Shown here piece after piece: positions 1 through 8,909 of a stretch of 64,000 nt of DNA. Made by a program: the position numbers and the translations under genes. Within the stretch, counting starts at the first letter, position 1; every line of letters starts with the position of its first letter. The stretch lies in contig JAGIAT010000004.1 in assembly GCA_017744715.1 (NCBI GenBank), forward strand, positions 124,001-188,000, in the 5' to 3' direction. The notes beneath the pieces are model-generated. The model ran no database searches. It was given only the letters and a program-made list of their open reading frames with translations, and was not told the DNA's origin. The stretch is from Niabella sp. (lineage in GTDB: Bacteria; Bacteroidota; Bacteroidia; Chitinophagales; Chitinophagaceae).

Positions 1-713
1 CCGCTATCATAAAATAAAGCAGCAAATGATGAGGCCGGGTCAAAGGGCTTCAGGCTCAGACCTCCATTGTAATAGGAAAAGGGTAAATGAAATTTTCGTG
101 TATTGAAGTAATCGCTGTTGGAATTGTTAAGTACTTCCAGATAGAGTGCATCATAGCGTAGCAGACCGGCTACCCGCGCTGCGATCTGAACCGGCGTTTC
201 CGGTTGCGGCGCAGGCGTTCGCCATTGGTTCAATGATGCATGTGCCAGGTCCTTTCCTCCATATCTTCCGGCATCAACCCGGTAGCAGGCCAGTAAAGCA
301 TCTGCATGCGTTTTTTTATTATCGATCCGCAGTGCCAGGGTAAGGGTACTATCCGACAGCGTTACAATCTCAAAAACTTCCGCGCCGCCTTTCAGTTCAA
401 TCATATCCGGCGGCAACAGCTGCCAGCCATGCGGCTGCTGCCGTCCCGTGCTATCTTCGATAATAAACAAGCTGGGCGTCAGGTTCACCGCGGTCAATTC
501 AAAACGGTTTCTCAGCCGGGTAAGCGTATCCTGCAGGGGTTCCAGCTGTGCTTCAGTAGCTTCCCGGGTTCCCACCTTATAGATCAGCCAGCTCCCCTGT
601 AATTTTTTTTCGATCTGTTTGGGTGAAAGTGTTTTGATGCCTCCCGGTGTATTTACCGCCGGGCCACAACCGCTCATCAACCATAAAAACAGCAAACAGA
701 AAATCAGGCGCAT
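1..713 (-). CDS. Putative lipoprotein, partial (3' end outside window)
   Basis: An open frame runs on the minus strand from an ATG at 713 off the left edge (about 237 residues visible, no stop). The N-terminus MRLIFCLLFLWLMSGCGPAV is a signal peptide with a lipobox (MSGC), so the product should be a membrane-anchored lipoprotein, probably facing the periplasm or outer membrane. The rest is soluble and I recognise no family; a stretch near residues 45-60 (GSWLIYKVGTREATEAQ) resembles the start of small lipocalin-like Bacteroidetes lipoproteins, but this is weak. It lies 69 bases downstream of ssb, from which it is separated by a terminator-like hairpin. Confidence 0.75.
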   Translation of the reverse strand, partial: MRLIFCLLFLWLMSGCGPAVNTPGGIKTLSPKQIEKKLQGSWLIYKVGTREATEAQLEPLQDTLTRLRNRFELTAVNLTPSLFIIEDSTGRQQPHGWQLLPPDMIELKGGAEVFEIVTLSDSTLTLALRIDNKKTHADALLACYRVDAGRYGGKDLAHASLNQWRTPAPQPETPVQIAARVAGLLRYDALYLEVLNNSNSDYFNTRKFHLPFSYYNGGLSLKPFDPASSFAALFYDS

Positions 714-736
714 TGGTTTTGGTCTTTTAAAGGATT

Positions 737-767
737 AAAAAAAAGCCCCATGTGCTGGAGCCTTTTT
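737..767 (-). terminator. Rho-independent terminator after ssb
   Basis: On the minus strand AAAAAGGCTCC pairs with GGGGCTTTTTT around a seven-base loop, with two G-U pairs, and ends in a run of eight T. It sits directly after the ssb stop. Confidence 0.7.
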
Positions 768-782
768 CAACTAACATTGCTT

Positions 783-1214
783 TTAAAACGGTAGATCATC
801 CGCTGTGTCATCGTTTCCGGATCCGGAGGGAGCGGCACCGGTTGTTGCGGTATTATACCCGCCGCCGGCAACGGGCACGCCACCTTCTCCGCGGCCTCCC
901 AGCAACTGCACCTCTCTCACCCTTAATGATAAAACGGCGCCATTGGTTCCATCCGCACGGGTAAAACTTCTTACCTCCGGATTTCCCTCCGCGTATACCT
1001 GTTTTCCTTTTGTAAGGTATTGTGATATTGCAGTACGGTCTGTCCACCAGGCACAATCCACCCAGGTTGTTTTTTCCTGGTTATTGCCCTGTGCATCGCG
1101 GAAGCGTTCCGTATGCGCTATCGTAAAATTGATAACGCTTTTCCCGTTCACATTATTTACCACACAATCCTTGCCCAGGTTCCCAATGATCTGCATCTTT
1201 AACATAGTACTCAA
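783..1214 (-). CDS. ssb: Single-stranded DNA-binding protein
   Basis: The product binds and protects single-stranded DNA during replication and repair. The N-terminal ~105 residues form the OB fold (IIGNLGKDCVVN, VINFTIAHTERF, WVDCAWW, GKQVYAEG), followed by a short Gly/Ala/Thr-rich linker and the acidic tip DDTADDLPF, the SSB docking site for partner proteins. At 143 residues it is on the short side of the family because the linker is short. A second Met at residue 4 (ATG at 1205) is an equally good start. A terminator follows the stop. Confidence 0.95.
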   Translation of the reverse strand: MSTMLKMQIIGNLGKDCVVNNVNGKSVINFTIAHTERFRDAQGNNQEKTTWVDCAWWTDRTAISQYLTKGKQVYAEGNPEVRSFTRADGTNGAVLSLRVREVQLLGGRGEGGVPVAGGGYNTATTGAAPSGSGNDDTADDLPF

Positions 1215-1397
1215 ATTTTGATTTATAAAAATAATTCAGCAAGATAATGTTTTCGGGTAGAATCACCTAAAATTTTACCAAACCGTGATAATCACATTAA
1301 CAACTGACTTACAACACTTTAAATACATTTACACTAAAAAAAAGAACGGCCGGTATACCCCCCTTCTGCCAGGTTCCCCAATTCTGGAATCTTAGTT

Positions 1398-1405
1398 TAT
1401 CTTTG
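1398..1405 (+). promoter_or_regulatory. -7 element (TATCTTTG) for mnmA
   Basis: Matches the Bacteroidetes TAnnTTTG -7 consensus, 12 bases before the mnmA ATG. Transcription should begin just before the start codon, so the in-frame TTG at 1403, inside this element, is unlikely to be the start. No clear -33 TTG was found. Confidence 0.55.
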
Positions 1406-1417
1406 CAAATTATTATT

Positions 1418-2533
1418 ATGAGCAAGAAAGGAAAAGTTTTAGTGGCAATGAGCGGTGGTATCGACAGTACAGTGGCTGCACTGATGCTGAACGACCAGGG
1501 CTATGAAGTGATTGGCATTACCATGAAAACATGGGATTATACCGGAAGCGGCGGCGGTAAAAAGGAAACCGGATGCTGCAATGTAGACAGCTTCAACGAT
1601 GCCCGTATGGCAGCCGTTCAGCATGGGTTTCCGCATTTCATCCTAGACATCCGGGAGGAATTTGGTGATTTTGTGGTAAATGATTTCGTGGAGGAATACC
1701 TGGCAGGGCGTACTCCTAACCCCTGTGTGCTTTGCAACACGCATATCAAATGGAAGGCGCTGCTGAAAAGAGCCGATGCCCTGGGTTGTGATTTTATTGC
1801 AACCGGGCACTATGCCAAAGTGCGCCGTCATGATAACGACCGGTTTGTGATCAGCAAGGCGGTAGATCATACCAAGGATCAGAGTTATGTACTTTGGGGG
1901 GTAGACCAGGCGCTGTTGGCGCGTACCATTTTGCCATTGGGCGGCTTTCATAAAACAGAGATCCGGCAGATGGCCATGGATTACGGATATCCGGAGCTGG
2001 CCAAAAAAAGCGAAAGCTATGAGATTTGTTTTGTGCCGGACAATGATTACCGCGGTTTTTTAAAAAGAAGGGTTGAAGGTTTGGAAGAGCGCGTAAACGG
2101 TGGTAATTTCATCGACAAAAACGGAAAGGTGCTGGGCAAACATAAAGGTTACCCGTTCTATACGATCGGGCAACGAAAAGGACTTGACATTGCGTTGGGA
2201 CGGCCGGTTTTTGTAACGGAAATCAATCCGAACGACAACACGGTTGTATTAGGTGATGAAGAAGACCTGGAAAAAAATGAAATGCTGGTAACCCGGATCA
2301 ATTATATAAAATACGATACGCTAACACCCGGTATGGAAGCGATTACAAAAATACGCTATAAGGACAGCGGCACACTGTCGAACCTGTACATGGAAGGAGC
2401 CGATGTAAAAGTATCCTTCTACCAGGATGCCAAGGGCATTGCCCCCGGACAGAGTGCGGTATTTTATGAAGGCGATGATGTGATCGCAGGTGGCATCATC
2501 CGCTCCGGCAGAAAGTATCCTTCCCTTACCTAA
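1418..2533 (+). CDS. mnmA: tRNA-specific 2-thiouridylase MnmA
   Basis: Thiolates U34 of Lys, Glu and Gln tRNAs in the cytoplasm, using ATP and sulfur relayed by a persulfide carrier. The 371-residue protein begins with the PP-loop motif VAMSGGIDSTVAA, followed by the first catalytic cysteine region GRTPNPCVLCN (Cys-x-x-Cys), GCDFIATGHYAKV, KDQSYVLWG, and the second catalytic cysteine in SYEICFVPD. The C-terminal beta-barrel region with YTIGQRKGL is present. Length and motif order are normal. The ATG at 1418 is chosen because the upstream in-frame TTG lies inside the promoter. A lipoprotein gene follows 22 bases after the stop and may be co-transcribed. Confidence 0.96.
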   Translation: MSKKGKVLVAMSGGIDSTVAALMLNDQGYEVIGITMKTWDYTGSGGGKKETGCCNVDSFNDARMAAVQHGFPHFILDIREEFGDFVVNDFVEEYLAGRTPNPCVLCNTHIKWKALLKRADALGCDFIATGHYAKVRRHDNDRFVISKAVDHTKDQSYVLWGVDQALLARTILPLGGFHKTEIRQMAMDYGYPELAKKSESYEICFVPDNDYRGFLKRRVEGLEERVNGGNFIDKNGKVLGKHKGYPFYTIGQRKGLDIALGRPVFVTEINPNDNTVVLGDEEDLEKNEMLVTRINYIKYDTLTPGMEAITKIRYKDSGTLSNLYMEGADVKVSFYQDAKGIAPGQSAVFYEGDDVIAGGIIRSGRKYPSLT

Positions 2534-2555
2534 TGCTTACAATACAACCAATTCA

Positions 2556-3326
2556 ATGAACAAACTGTTTAACCCACTCCCCCTGCTGCTGGCTGTTCTG
2601 CTGCTGTTTTCCTGTGGTGAAAAAGCAGAAGATTTTTCTCCCGCAGCCCAGGTAAAAGATTATTTTCCGGTACAGATCGGAAAATCGATTACGTACCGTA
2701 TCGATTCAACCGTATTTGTCAGGAGCGGAAGTGCTGTAGAAAAACACCAATACCAGGTAAAGCACAGCATTACGGATACCACCAGGGATAACCAGAAACG
2801 ATTAACCTATATCGTGCAACGCCAAATCCGCAACGCGGACGGCAGCGGTAACTGGACGGATAATGGCCGCTATTATATTACGCCCCTTGACAACAGTGTG
2901 GAAGTAGTGGAAGACAACCTGCGCGTTATTAAAATTACAGGTCCGATGCTGGCAGGCAATACCTGGAAAGGGAATACCTACCTGCCGCTTTCGCCCTATG
3001 AAGCCGCTTTTGGCACACAGGCAGGCAGTGAAATGAATACATGGGTGTTTACGCATAAAGGACTGCTGGGTAGTGAAACCGTCCAGGGGCAGCAGTATAG
3101 TAATGTATGGACTATTGAGCAAGCCAATACGGTACGCAACCTCCCTCCGCCGGCAACCAATCCCGGCTACGGATCTATGGAAGTGTCTTCCGAAAAATAT
3201 TCAAAGGGTATTGGCCTGGTTTACCGTAATTATCAGATCTACGATTTCCAACCGCCCAACCAGGGTGTGCCGCAGGGAACGTATGCCGGCTTTGGCATTA
3301 CCATGTGGATGATCGATCATCATTAA
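2556..3326 (+). CDS. Putative lipoprotein, unknown function
   Basis: A 256-residue protein with signal peptide MNKLFNPLPLLLAVLLLFSC and lipobox LFSC at Cys20, so it is predicted to be lipid-anchored. The mature part is soluble, rich in beta-strand-like alternation (SITYRIDSTVF, QYQVKHSITDTT) and resembles the many Bacteroidetes lipoproteins with a PVQIGK...YRIDST opening, whose role is unknown. It starts 22 bases after mnmA, suggesting a shared transcript. The frame extends upstream into mnmA, but the signal peptide fixes the start at 2556. Confidence 0.8.
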   Translation: MNKLFNPLPLLLAVLLLFSCGEKAEDFSPAAQVKDYFPVQIGKSITYRIDSTVFVRSGSAVEKHQYQVKHSITDTTRDNQKRLTYIVQRQIRNADGSGNWTDNGRYYITPLDNSVEVVEDNLRVIKITGPMLAGNTWKGNTYLPLSPYEAAFGTQAGSEMNTWVFTHKGLLGSETVQGQQYSNVWTIEQANTVRNLPPPATNPGYGSMEVSSEKYSKGIGLVYRNYQIYDFQPPNQGVPQGTYAGFGITMWMIDHH

Positions 3327-3434
3327 AAGCCGCTGATCCGGAAAACAGGTACCAAACAAGGGGTTGCCCATGTCCTTATTATTAAATGAATGCCGGCCTG
3401 AAAACCCGGCGTTTAATGAAGCAAACAGTTCGCA

Positions 3435-3764
3435 ATGAAAAATTATATCTTCCTGTTCCTGGCCATTATTTTCGAAACCATTGCTACCTCCATGCTTAAG
3501 ACCTCCGAACAATTTACCCGGCCGGTTCCCAGCATTATTACTGTTGCCTGTTATGCCGGGGCTTTTTATTTTCTCAGTCTTACTTTAAAAACCATCCCTG
3601 TAGGTATTGCGTACGCACTGTGGTCTGCCGTGGGCATTGTGCTGATCACACTGGTGGGCATCCTGGTATTTAAACAGGTACCCGATCTGCCGGCCATCAT
3701 CGGCATCCTGCTGATTATTGCCGGCGTGGTAATCATCAATGTTTTTTCAAAAACAGCCGCATGA
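3435..3764 (+). CDS. emrE: Small multidrug resistance (SMR) efflux protein
   Basis: A 109-residue inner-membrane protein with four predicted helices that should act as a proton-coupled antiporter for cationic drugs or guanidinium-like compounds. The essential membrane glutamate is present at residue 14 (FLAIIFETIATSMLK), as is the family signature GIAYALWSAVGIV in helix 3. Length is typical. The EmrE/QacE branch is favoured over the Gdx (SugE) branch from the signature, but substrate cannot be told from sequence. No partner SMR gene lies beside it, so it probably acts as a homodimer. Confidence 0.9.
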   Translation: MKNYIFLFLAIIFETIATSMLKTSEQFTRPVPSIITVACYAGAFYFLSLTLKTIPVGIAYALWSAVGIVLITLVGILVFKQVPDLPAIIGILLIIAGVVIINVFSKTAA

Positions 3765-3841
3765 TTGAGACCAATGCTCCGGTATCCGGACATGCTTGTG
3801 CTACCCGGCAGCACAGATGTTAAACAGCCGGTTCGATTTTT

Positions 3842-4972
3842 ATGCGGTCTTTTTTAAAAATAGTTAAACGGGTTATGATCTTCTTCATGAGCTTTTTGTT
3901 GCTGCTAAGTGTAAGCACCTTCTTTTATATACGCTTACCTAAATTTGGGAAAGCCCCTTCAGGTGCGCGGCTGGAGCGCATGCAGCGATCGCCGCATTAT
4001 AAAGATGGCAAATTTCAAAACCGCCATTTTACTCCCACCCTTACCGAAGGCTACAGTATGCTGGGCATCCTGAAAGATCAGTTCTTTAAAAAATTACCCC
4101 GCAGAAGACCTGTTGATCCGATTCCCTCAATAAAAACCAACCTGCTGCAGCTGCCGGCAGACAGTAATGTACTGGTTTGGTTCGGGCACTCCTCCTACTG
4201 GATCCAGATCGATGGAAAGCGGCTGCTGATTGATCCTGTTTTCAGCGGAAACGCTTCGCCTATCCCCGGTACTAATACAGCATTTAAAGGCAGCGATATC
4301 TATACGGCCGATGATTTTCCTCCGGTTGACTACCTGCTCATCACCCACGATCACTACGATCACCTCGATTACGAAACCATCACTGCTCTACGTGGCAAAG
4401 TGCGATCTGTGATCTGCGGTTTGGGTGTGGGCGCCCACTTCGAGCATTGGGGGTATGCGCCTTCCAGGATTACGGAAATGGACTGGGATGAAACCCTGAC
4501 GCTCGACAGCGGCTTCCTGCTGCACACCGCTTCAACCCGGCATTTTTCGGGTAGAGGATTCACCCGGAACAATACCTTGTGGTTGTCTTATATTCTTCAA
4601 ACGCCCTCTCAAACCATTTACCTGGGCGGAGACAGTGGCTATGATACGCATTTTGCCGAGATCGGTAATAAGTTTAATGCAATCGATCTGGCCATTCTTG
4701 AAAACGGCCAGTACAACAAAGCCTGGCAGGCCATCCATATGCTGCCTCCCGAAGTGTTACAAGCCGGAAAAGATCTGAAAGCCCGGCGGATCCTGCCGGT
4801 GCATTCTTCCAAATTTATGCTGGCACAGCACCCCTGGGATGAGCCGCTGAAAGAGCTTACCCGCCTGAACAAAGAAAATCCTGTTCCGCTGATCACCCCA
4901 ATCATCGGTGAACCGGTTTACCTGGCTCACCCGGCTACCGCATATTCTCCCTGGTGGGAACAGGTACAATAG
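3842..4972 (+). CDS. Metallo-beta-lactamase-fold hydrolase (NAPE-PLD/UlaG-like)
   Basis: A 376-residue protein with an N-terminal hydrophobic segment (residues ~11-27) that anchors or exports it, followed by a metallo-lactamase domain. Metal-binding motif THDHYDHLD sits near residue 170, preceded by FGHSSYWIQIDGKRLLIDPVF, with later ligands in STRHFSGRG, YLGGDSGY and LPVHSSKF. This arrangement matches the large family related to N-acyl-phosphatidylethanolamine phospholipase D and UlaG. Substrate is unknown. The gene stands alone, 77 bases after the SMR gene. Confidence 0.85.
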   Translation: MRSFLKIVKRVMIFFMSFLLLLSVSTFFYIRLPKFGKAPSGARLERMQRSPHYKDGKFQNRHFTPTLTEGYSMLGILKDQFFKKLPRRRPVDPIPSIKTNLLQLPADSNVLVWFGHSSYWIQIDGKRLLIDPVFSGNASPIPGTNTAFKGSDIYTADDFPPVDYLLITHDHYDHLDYETITALRGKVRSVICGLGVGAHFEHWGYAPSRITEMDWDETLTLDSGFLLHTASTRHFSGRGFTRNNTLWLSYILQTPSQTIYLGGDSGYDTHFAEIGNKFNAIDLAILENGQYNKAWQAIHMLPPEVLQAGKDLKARRILPVHSSKFMLAQHPWDEPLKELTRLNKENPVPLITPIIGEPVYLAHPATAYSPWWEQVQ

Positions 4973-5023
4973 CAGCATCTGCCGTTCTGTAAAAACCGGT
5001 CACGTCAGTCCCTGGAGATGTCT

Positions 5024-5031
5024 TATTTTTG
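5024..5031 (+). promoter_or_regulatory. -7 element (TATTTTTG) for the Nudix gene
   Basis: Exact TAnnTTTG match ending eight bases before the ATG at 5039. No convincing -33 element seen. Confidence 0.45.
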
Positions 5032-5038
5032 ACAACAC

Positions 5039-5482
5039 ATGGAAAAAACGGGTATGTATCCAACGCAATTAGCTACCGCCGGTTTAGTGGTCATCAGCGA
5101 AGGAAAACTGCTGCTGGCTTATAGCAAAAACAAAAACGCCTGGTACCTGCCCGGTGGCAAAACAGAAACCGGCGAAACCGCCGTTCATTCACTGATACGG
5201 GAAATAAAGGAGAAGCTGAACCTGGATATCCAGCCCTCCGAGCTCACCTATTATGGCCATATTACAGCACCTGCCTATGGCGAAGTTCCGCATATGCTTA
5301 TGGAGCAGGAATGTTTTCTTTACCAGGTATCTGCACCCATACAGCCGGGCAATGAGATCGATGCGGTAGCCTATTTTGACGAGGCCACCTACAAGCAGCA
5401 GCCGGCCCAGGTACCTGGTGTGCTACAACTTTTTGAGCGGTTAAAACAAGACCGGCTCATCGGTTCCGGCAGTATTCGTTAA
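5039..5482 (+). CDS. Nudix hydrolase with a degenerate Nudix box
   Basis: A 147-residue cytoplasmic protein of the Nudix fold, expected to hydrolyse a nucleoside diphosphate linked to another group. The opening ATAGLVVISEGKLLLAYSKNKNAWYLPGGKTETGE is typical. The Nudix box is GKTETGETAVHSLIREIKEK: the first G, the spaced E, the RE pair and the first E of the EE pair are present, but the second metal-binding Glu is Lys and the late Gly is Asn. Catalysis may therefore be altered or use other ligands. Substrate unknown. Confidence 0.82.
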   Translation: MEKTGMYPTQLATAGLVVISEGKLLLAYSKNKNAWYLPGGKTETGETAVHSLIREIKEKLNLDIQPSELTYYGHITAPAYGEVPHMLMEQECFLYQVSAPIQPGNEIDAVAYFDEATYKQQPAQVPGVLQLFERLKQDRLIGSGSIR

Positions 5483-5508
5483 CTTAGAGATCAAACAATT
5501 CATCTATT

Positions 5509-6582
5509 TTGAAAAATTGGTTGCTCCTCCTGTTTATGCTCCTGACATTTGCCCGCATCAATGCGCAGCAACATACCTATAAAGTAGTGGCGTACTATTC
5601 CGGAGACAGTGCCAGCCTGCTGCAATACGATTTTAAAAACATTACGCACCTGATTTATGGCTTTGCACATTTAGACAGCCTGGGCAAACTGGCCGTATTC
5701 CGGGCCAAAGACACGGCCGTACTGAAAGCCTTTGTCCATATCCGCAAACAGTATCCGCACCTCCGTACGCTTATTGCACTTGGAGGCTGGGGAGGTTGCA
5801 AATCCTGTTCCGGTATCTTTAACCACCCCGATAGTACCAATGCATTTGCCGCCTCTGTAAAAACGTTTCTTCATTCATTCCAGCTGGACGGTATTGACCT
5901 CGACTGGGAGTACCCGGCGCTTCCAGGCGTGCCCGGCCATCCTTTTGCAGCAACAGACCGGCCCAGCTTTACCCGGCTGCTCCTGCGTCTCCGGAAAGAG
6001 CTGGGAGCTAAAAAGCTGATCACCTTTGCTGCGGGCGGTTTCCAGCAGTACCTGGACCAATCCATTGAATGGACGAAAATTGAAAAAACCGTTGACTTCG
6101 TAAACCTGATGACCTATGACCTGGTGCATGGCTACTCCGCACAAACGGGTCACCAGTCTTCCCTTTACTCCGCACAGGCAACCGAAGAATCCGTTGACCG
6201 GTGTGTGCAGTTCTTCAAAAAAATACAATTCCCTTTACAAAAGATCATTGTTGGCGTTCCCTTTTATATCCGGGCCTTCCAGGTAAACAACAGCAATAAC
6301 AACGGACTTTTTCAGCCGGGCAGGTTCCTGTATATGAGCGGCTACCGGCGTAACCTGGATTCCCTTACGGATGCCAATGGTTTTACCCGTTACTGGGATG
6401 AACGCGCAAAGGCACCCTACTGGTTCAATGCTGAACGGAGTGTTTTTGTTACCGGCGACGACCGTCAATCGCTTCAATACAAACTGGATTATATACGGCA
6501 GCAGCAGCTCGGAGGCATTATGTTCTGGGAGCTGTATTATGATACTTTCCCGAACGGGCTCCTGGATCTGTTGCATTTCTGA
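5509..6582 (+). CDS. Secreted GH18 glycoside hydrolase (chitinase-like)
   Basis: A 357-residue protein with signal peptide MKNWLLLLFMLLTFARINAQ and a single GH18 TIM barrel. The catalytic motif DGIDLDWE is complete (D127, D130, D132, E134), and the SxGG strand appears as LIALGGWGG. Later barrel motifs VNLMTYDLVHGY, GVPFYIRAF and GGIMFWEL are also present. The expected reaction is retaining hydrolysis of beta-1,4-GlcNAc links in chitin or related glycans, by substrate-assisted catalysis. No carbohydrate-binding or sorting domain is attached. The start is TTG at 5509, as no ATG or GTG in frame precedes the signal peptide; this is unusual but well supported. Confidence 0.92.
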   Translation: MKNWLLLLFMLLTFARINAQQHTYKVVAYYSGDSASLLQYDFKNITHLIYGFAHLDSLGKLAVFRAKDTAVLKAFVHIRKQYPHLRTLIALGGWGGCKSCSGIFNHPDSTNAFAASVKTFLHSFQLDGIDLDWEYPALPGVPGHPFAATDRPSFTRLLLRLRKELGAKKLITFAAGGFQQYLDQSIEWTKIEKTVDFVNLMTYDLVHGYSAQTGHQSSLYSAQATEESVDRCVQFFKKIQFPLQKIIVGVPFYIRAFQVNNSNNNGLFQPGRFLYMSGYRRNLDSLTDANGFTRYWDERAKAPYWFNAERSVFVTGDDRQSLQYKLDYIRQQQLGGIMFWELYYDTFPNGLLDLLHF

Positions 6583-6680
6583 ACCGGTAACGCTACCGGT
6601 ATTGCGTTGCATAAAGCGTTCCGCCTAACCCGCATTATCCTTCCTCCATACATGGATCATCTTATTGAAACGCGGTATTA

Positions 6681-6728
6681 ACCGGTTTATACACCGGTTG
6701 CCGCACCGCCGATACAGGTGTTTTTTTT
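6681..6728 (+). terminator. Possible terminator after the GH18 gene
   Basis: A 7-bp inverted repeat (AACCGGT/ACCGGTT, 6680-6699) and a weaker CACC/GGTG stem lead into eight T at 6721-6728. Stem strength next to the T run is low. Confidence 0.35.
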
Positions 6729-6848
6729 ATGCCTGCGAAATGTCCCGCACCTAAAATAAATCCTTCTGAAAAACACATTTATAAATAGTAATTATCTTTA
6801 TCTTTATACAGCCTCGTACTAAAAAGCCTTAGACCAAATTGTTGTATT

Positions 6849-8843
6849 ATGAGCCCCAGACTGTTGTTCCTGTTTGCCTTCCTGATCCTGTCCGGCATCC
6901 GCGCCAGTGCACAAAATGCTATTTGCGGTTTTGACGGGATTCATCAACGTTTAAAACAAAATACAGCATACCAGCAAGGTGTTGGCCGGGCAGAAGACAG
7001 GATCCGGCAAAAGGTAACAGAGCTTGCGGCCAACCGCAAAGCCATGCGGAATATGAATGTACTGGCCGGTGCCCTTTATGAGATACCGGTAGTGGTACAT
7101 ATCATTTACAAAACCGGGGATAACAACCCGGGATCAGCATCAAACCCTACGGATGAACAAATACAGGCGGCCATCGACCGTTTAAATGCCAACTTTGCCG
7201 CGGCCTCCGGTTCCGGGAATATAGGCGCAAGCATCCCCATACGGTTTGCCCTGGCCAAAAGAAGGCCGGATTGCGGTGCCACCACGGGTATTGAACGCAT
7301 CAATGGCGGGCTTATCAGCGGATATGATGCAAACGGTGTTTCTGCTCCCGGATCCGGCGCAGCAGGGGCCAATGAAACGGCCATAAAAAACCTCAGCACC
7401 TGGCCTGAAAAATCGTATTATAATATATGGGTAGTATGGAAGATCAGTTCTGCCGTAACCGGTTCCGGCTTTGTAGCCGGGTATGCAAGTTTGCCCTACA
7501 TTGGTGACGATTACCATATTTTCCCGGCGGAGGGAATGGTGATCCTGGGCCAGCAGATGAGCCCCGGCGCTCCTACCCTTACGCATGAAATGGGCCATGC
7601 TTTTGGCCTTTACCATACTTTTGAGGGCGGCAGTGAAAGTACCTGCCCGGCAAATGCAAGCTGCAATGAGGACGGCGATAAGGTATGCGATACCGACCCG
7701 GTAAAAAGCCTGTTAGGCGTGCCCTGTCCGGCGGCCACCGATATCAACCCCTGCACCAATAACGCGTACGGAACGGCTCAAAACAATATTATGGGTTACG
7801 GTTCCTGTCTGAACCGGTTTACACAGGGCCAGAGCGACCGTATGATGGCCACCCTCTTAACCGTACGGGGTGGGCTTATTAATTCACAGGCAACGATACC
7901 GCCACCCCCCACCCCGGTAAAAGCCACTACGCAAATACCGCCCAGCATCCGGAACATTAATAACACCAACAATGTAGGGCCCTGTGCTGTTACCCTGGGC
8001 AATATGTCCTATGTGTCTTATGGATACAGCCAGGACGGGTATAACTATTATTCGGACAACAGCTGTAATATCGGAACCAACCTTTTTGTAGCATCCAATC
8101 AATACCTCAGTGTTACCACCGAATCGAATACCCAGGTTTGTAAAGCATGGATCGACGCCAATAACGACGGGCAGTTCAGCAATAATGAGCTGGTCCTTAA
8201 CAGCACGGCAACCAGCCCTTATTACACGCACACAGCGGTTATACCCATTGCGATGCTGTACGGGGCGGTTAAAAATACATTGCTGCGTATGCGCGTAATG
8301 GCCGACATGTCTTTTAATAATGATTTTACACCCGGTAGTCAATTGCTATACGGACAAACGGAAGATTTCTGGGTAAGCATCGATCAGGCGCTACCGGTGG
8401 CTTTTGAGCAGATCGGGGCACAGATCCGGAGTCATACGCTGGAGGTGCAATGGAATACCAGCAGCGAAACCAATAACGATCATTTTATTGTTGAGGCTTC
8501 TGCCGACGGAACGAACTTCCTGCCCATTGCCCAGGTTATCAGCAAGGCTCCAAACGGCATCTCCGATCATTCGCTGCAATACCATATTTCAATTGATGGC
8601 AACGGCAAGCTGGCGCTGGAACTGGGGTTACTGGCCTTCCTGCTTTCGGTACAACCGCGCCGCAACCGCAGGAAATGGCTGTTTGCCGCCAGCGCAGTGA
8701 TCCTCTGTTTATTTATCACCTGCAACAAACATTCCCTGCCCGATACCGAAACCGGAAATCAGCCGCGGTTCATCCGCATCGCCCAGGTAGACAAAAACGG
8801 AGCGAAGCAATACAGCAAGACGGTAAAAATTTTTAGTTTTTAG
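6849..8843 (+). CDS. Secreted M43-family zinc metallopeptidase with C-terminal membrane hairpin
   Basis: A 664-residue exported protein (signal peptide residues 1-21, ending ASAQ). The peptidase domain holds the metzincin motif HEMGHAFGLYH (H246, E247, H250, H256) and a Met-turn NNIMGYG, typical of M43/pappalysin-like peptidases. A GEVED-type module follows (CKAWIDANNDGQFSNNELV). From residue 514 comes an LPVAFEQ...WNTSSETNNDHFIVE module, the FN3-like C-terminal repeat often seen in Bacteroidetes secreted proteins. It is interrupted at about residues 587-625 by two hydrophobic segments split by PRRNRRKW and ending in a Cys, then resumes with RIAQVDKNGAKQYSKTV. No classic type IX sorting signal closes the protein. 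Confidence 0.88.
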   Translation: MSPRLLFLFAFLILSGIRASAQNAICGFDGIHQRLKQNTAYQQGVGRAEDRIRQKVTELAANRKAMRNMNVLAGALYEIPVVVHIIYKTGDNNPGSASNPTDEQIQAAIDRLNANFAAASGSGNIGASIPIRFALAKRRPDCGATTGIERINGGLISGYDANGVSAPGSGAAGANETAIKNLSTWPEKSYYNIWVVWKISSAVTGSGFVAGYASLPYIGDDYHIFPAEGMVILGQQMSPGAPTLTHEMGHAFGLYHTFEGGSESTCPANASCNEDGDKVCDTDPVKSLLGVPCPAATDINPCTNNAYGTAQNNIMGYGSCLNRFTQGQSDRMMATLLTVRGGLINSQATIPPPPTPVKATTQIPPSIRNINNTNNVGPCAVTLGNMSYVSYGYSQDGYNYYSDNSCNIGTNLFVASNQYLSVTTESNTQVCKAWIDANNDGQFSNNELVLNSTATSPYYTHTAVIPIAMLYGAVKNTLLRMRVMADMSFNNDFTPGSQLLYGQTEDFWVSIDQALPVAFEQIGAQIRSHTLEVQWNTSSETNNDHFIVEASADGTNFLPIAQVISKAPNGISDHSLQYHISIDGNGKLALELGLLAFLLSVQPRRNRRKWLFAASAVILCLFITCNKHSLPDTETGNQPRFIRIAQVDKNGAKQYSKTVKIFSF

Positions 8844-8909
8844 CGATTAGCGATCCGTATTCAGGGTAGTTAGCTCCGCTTGCTGAGAAGATCAGCCATT
8901 CGTCACGCA

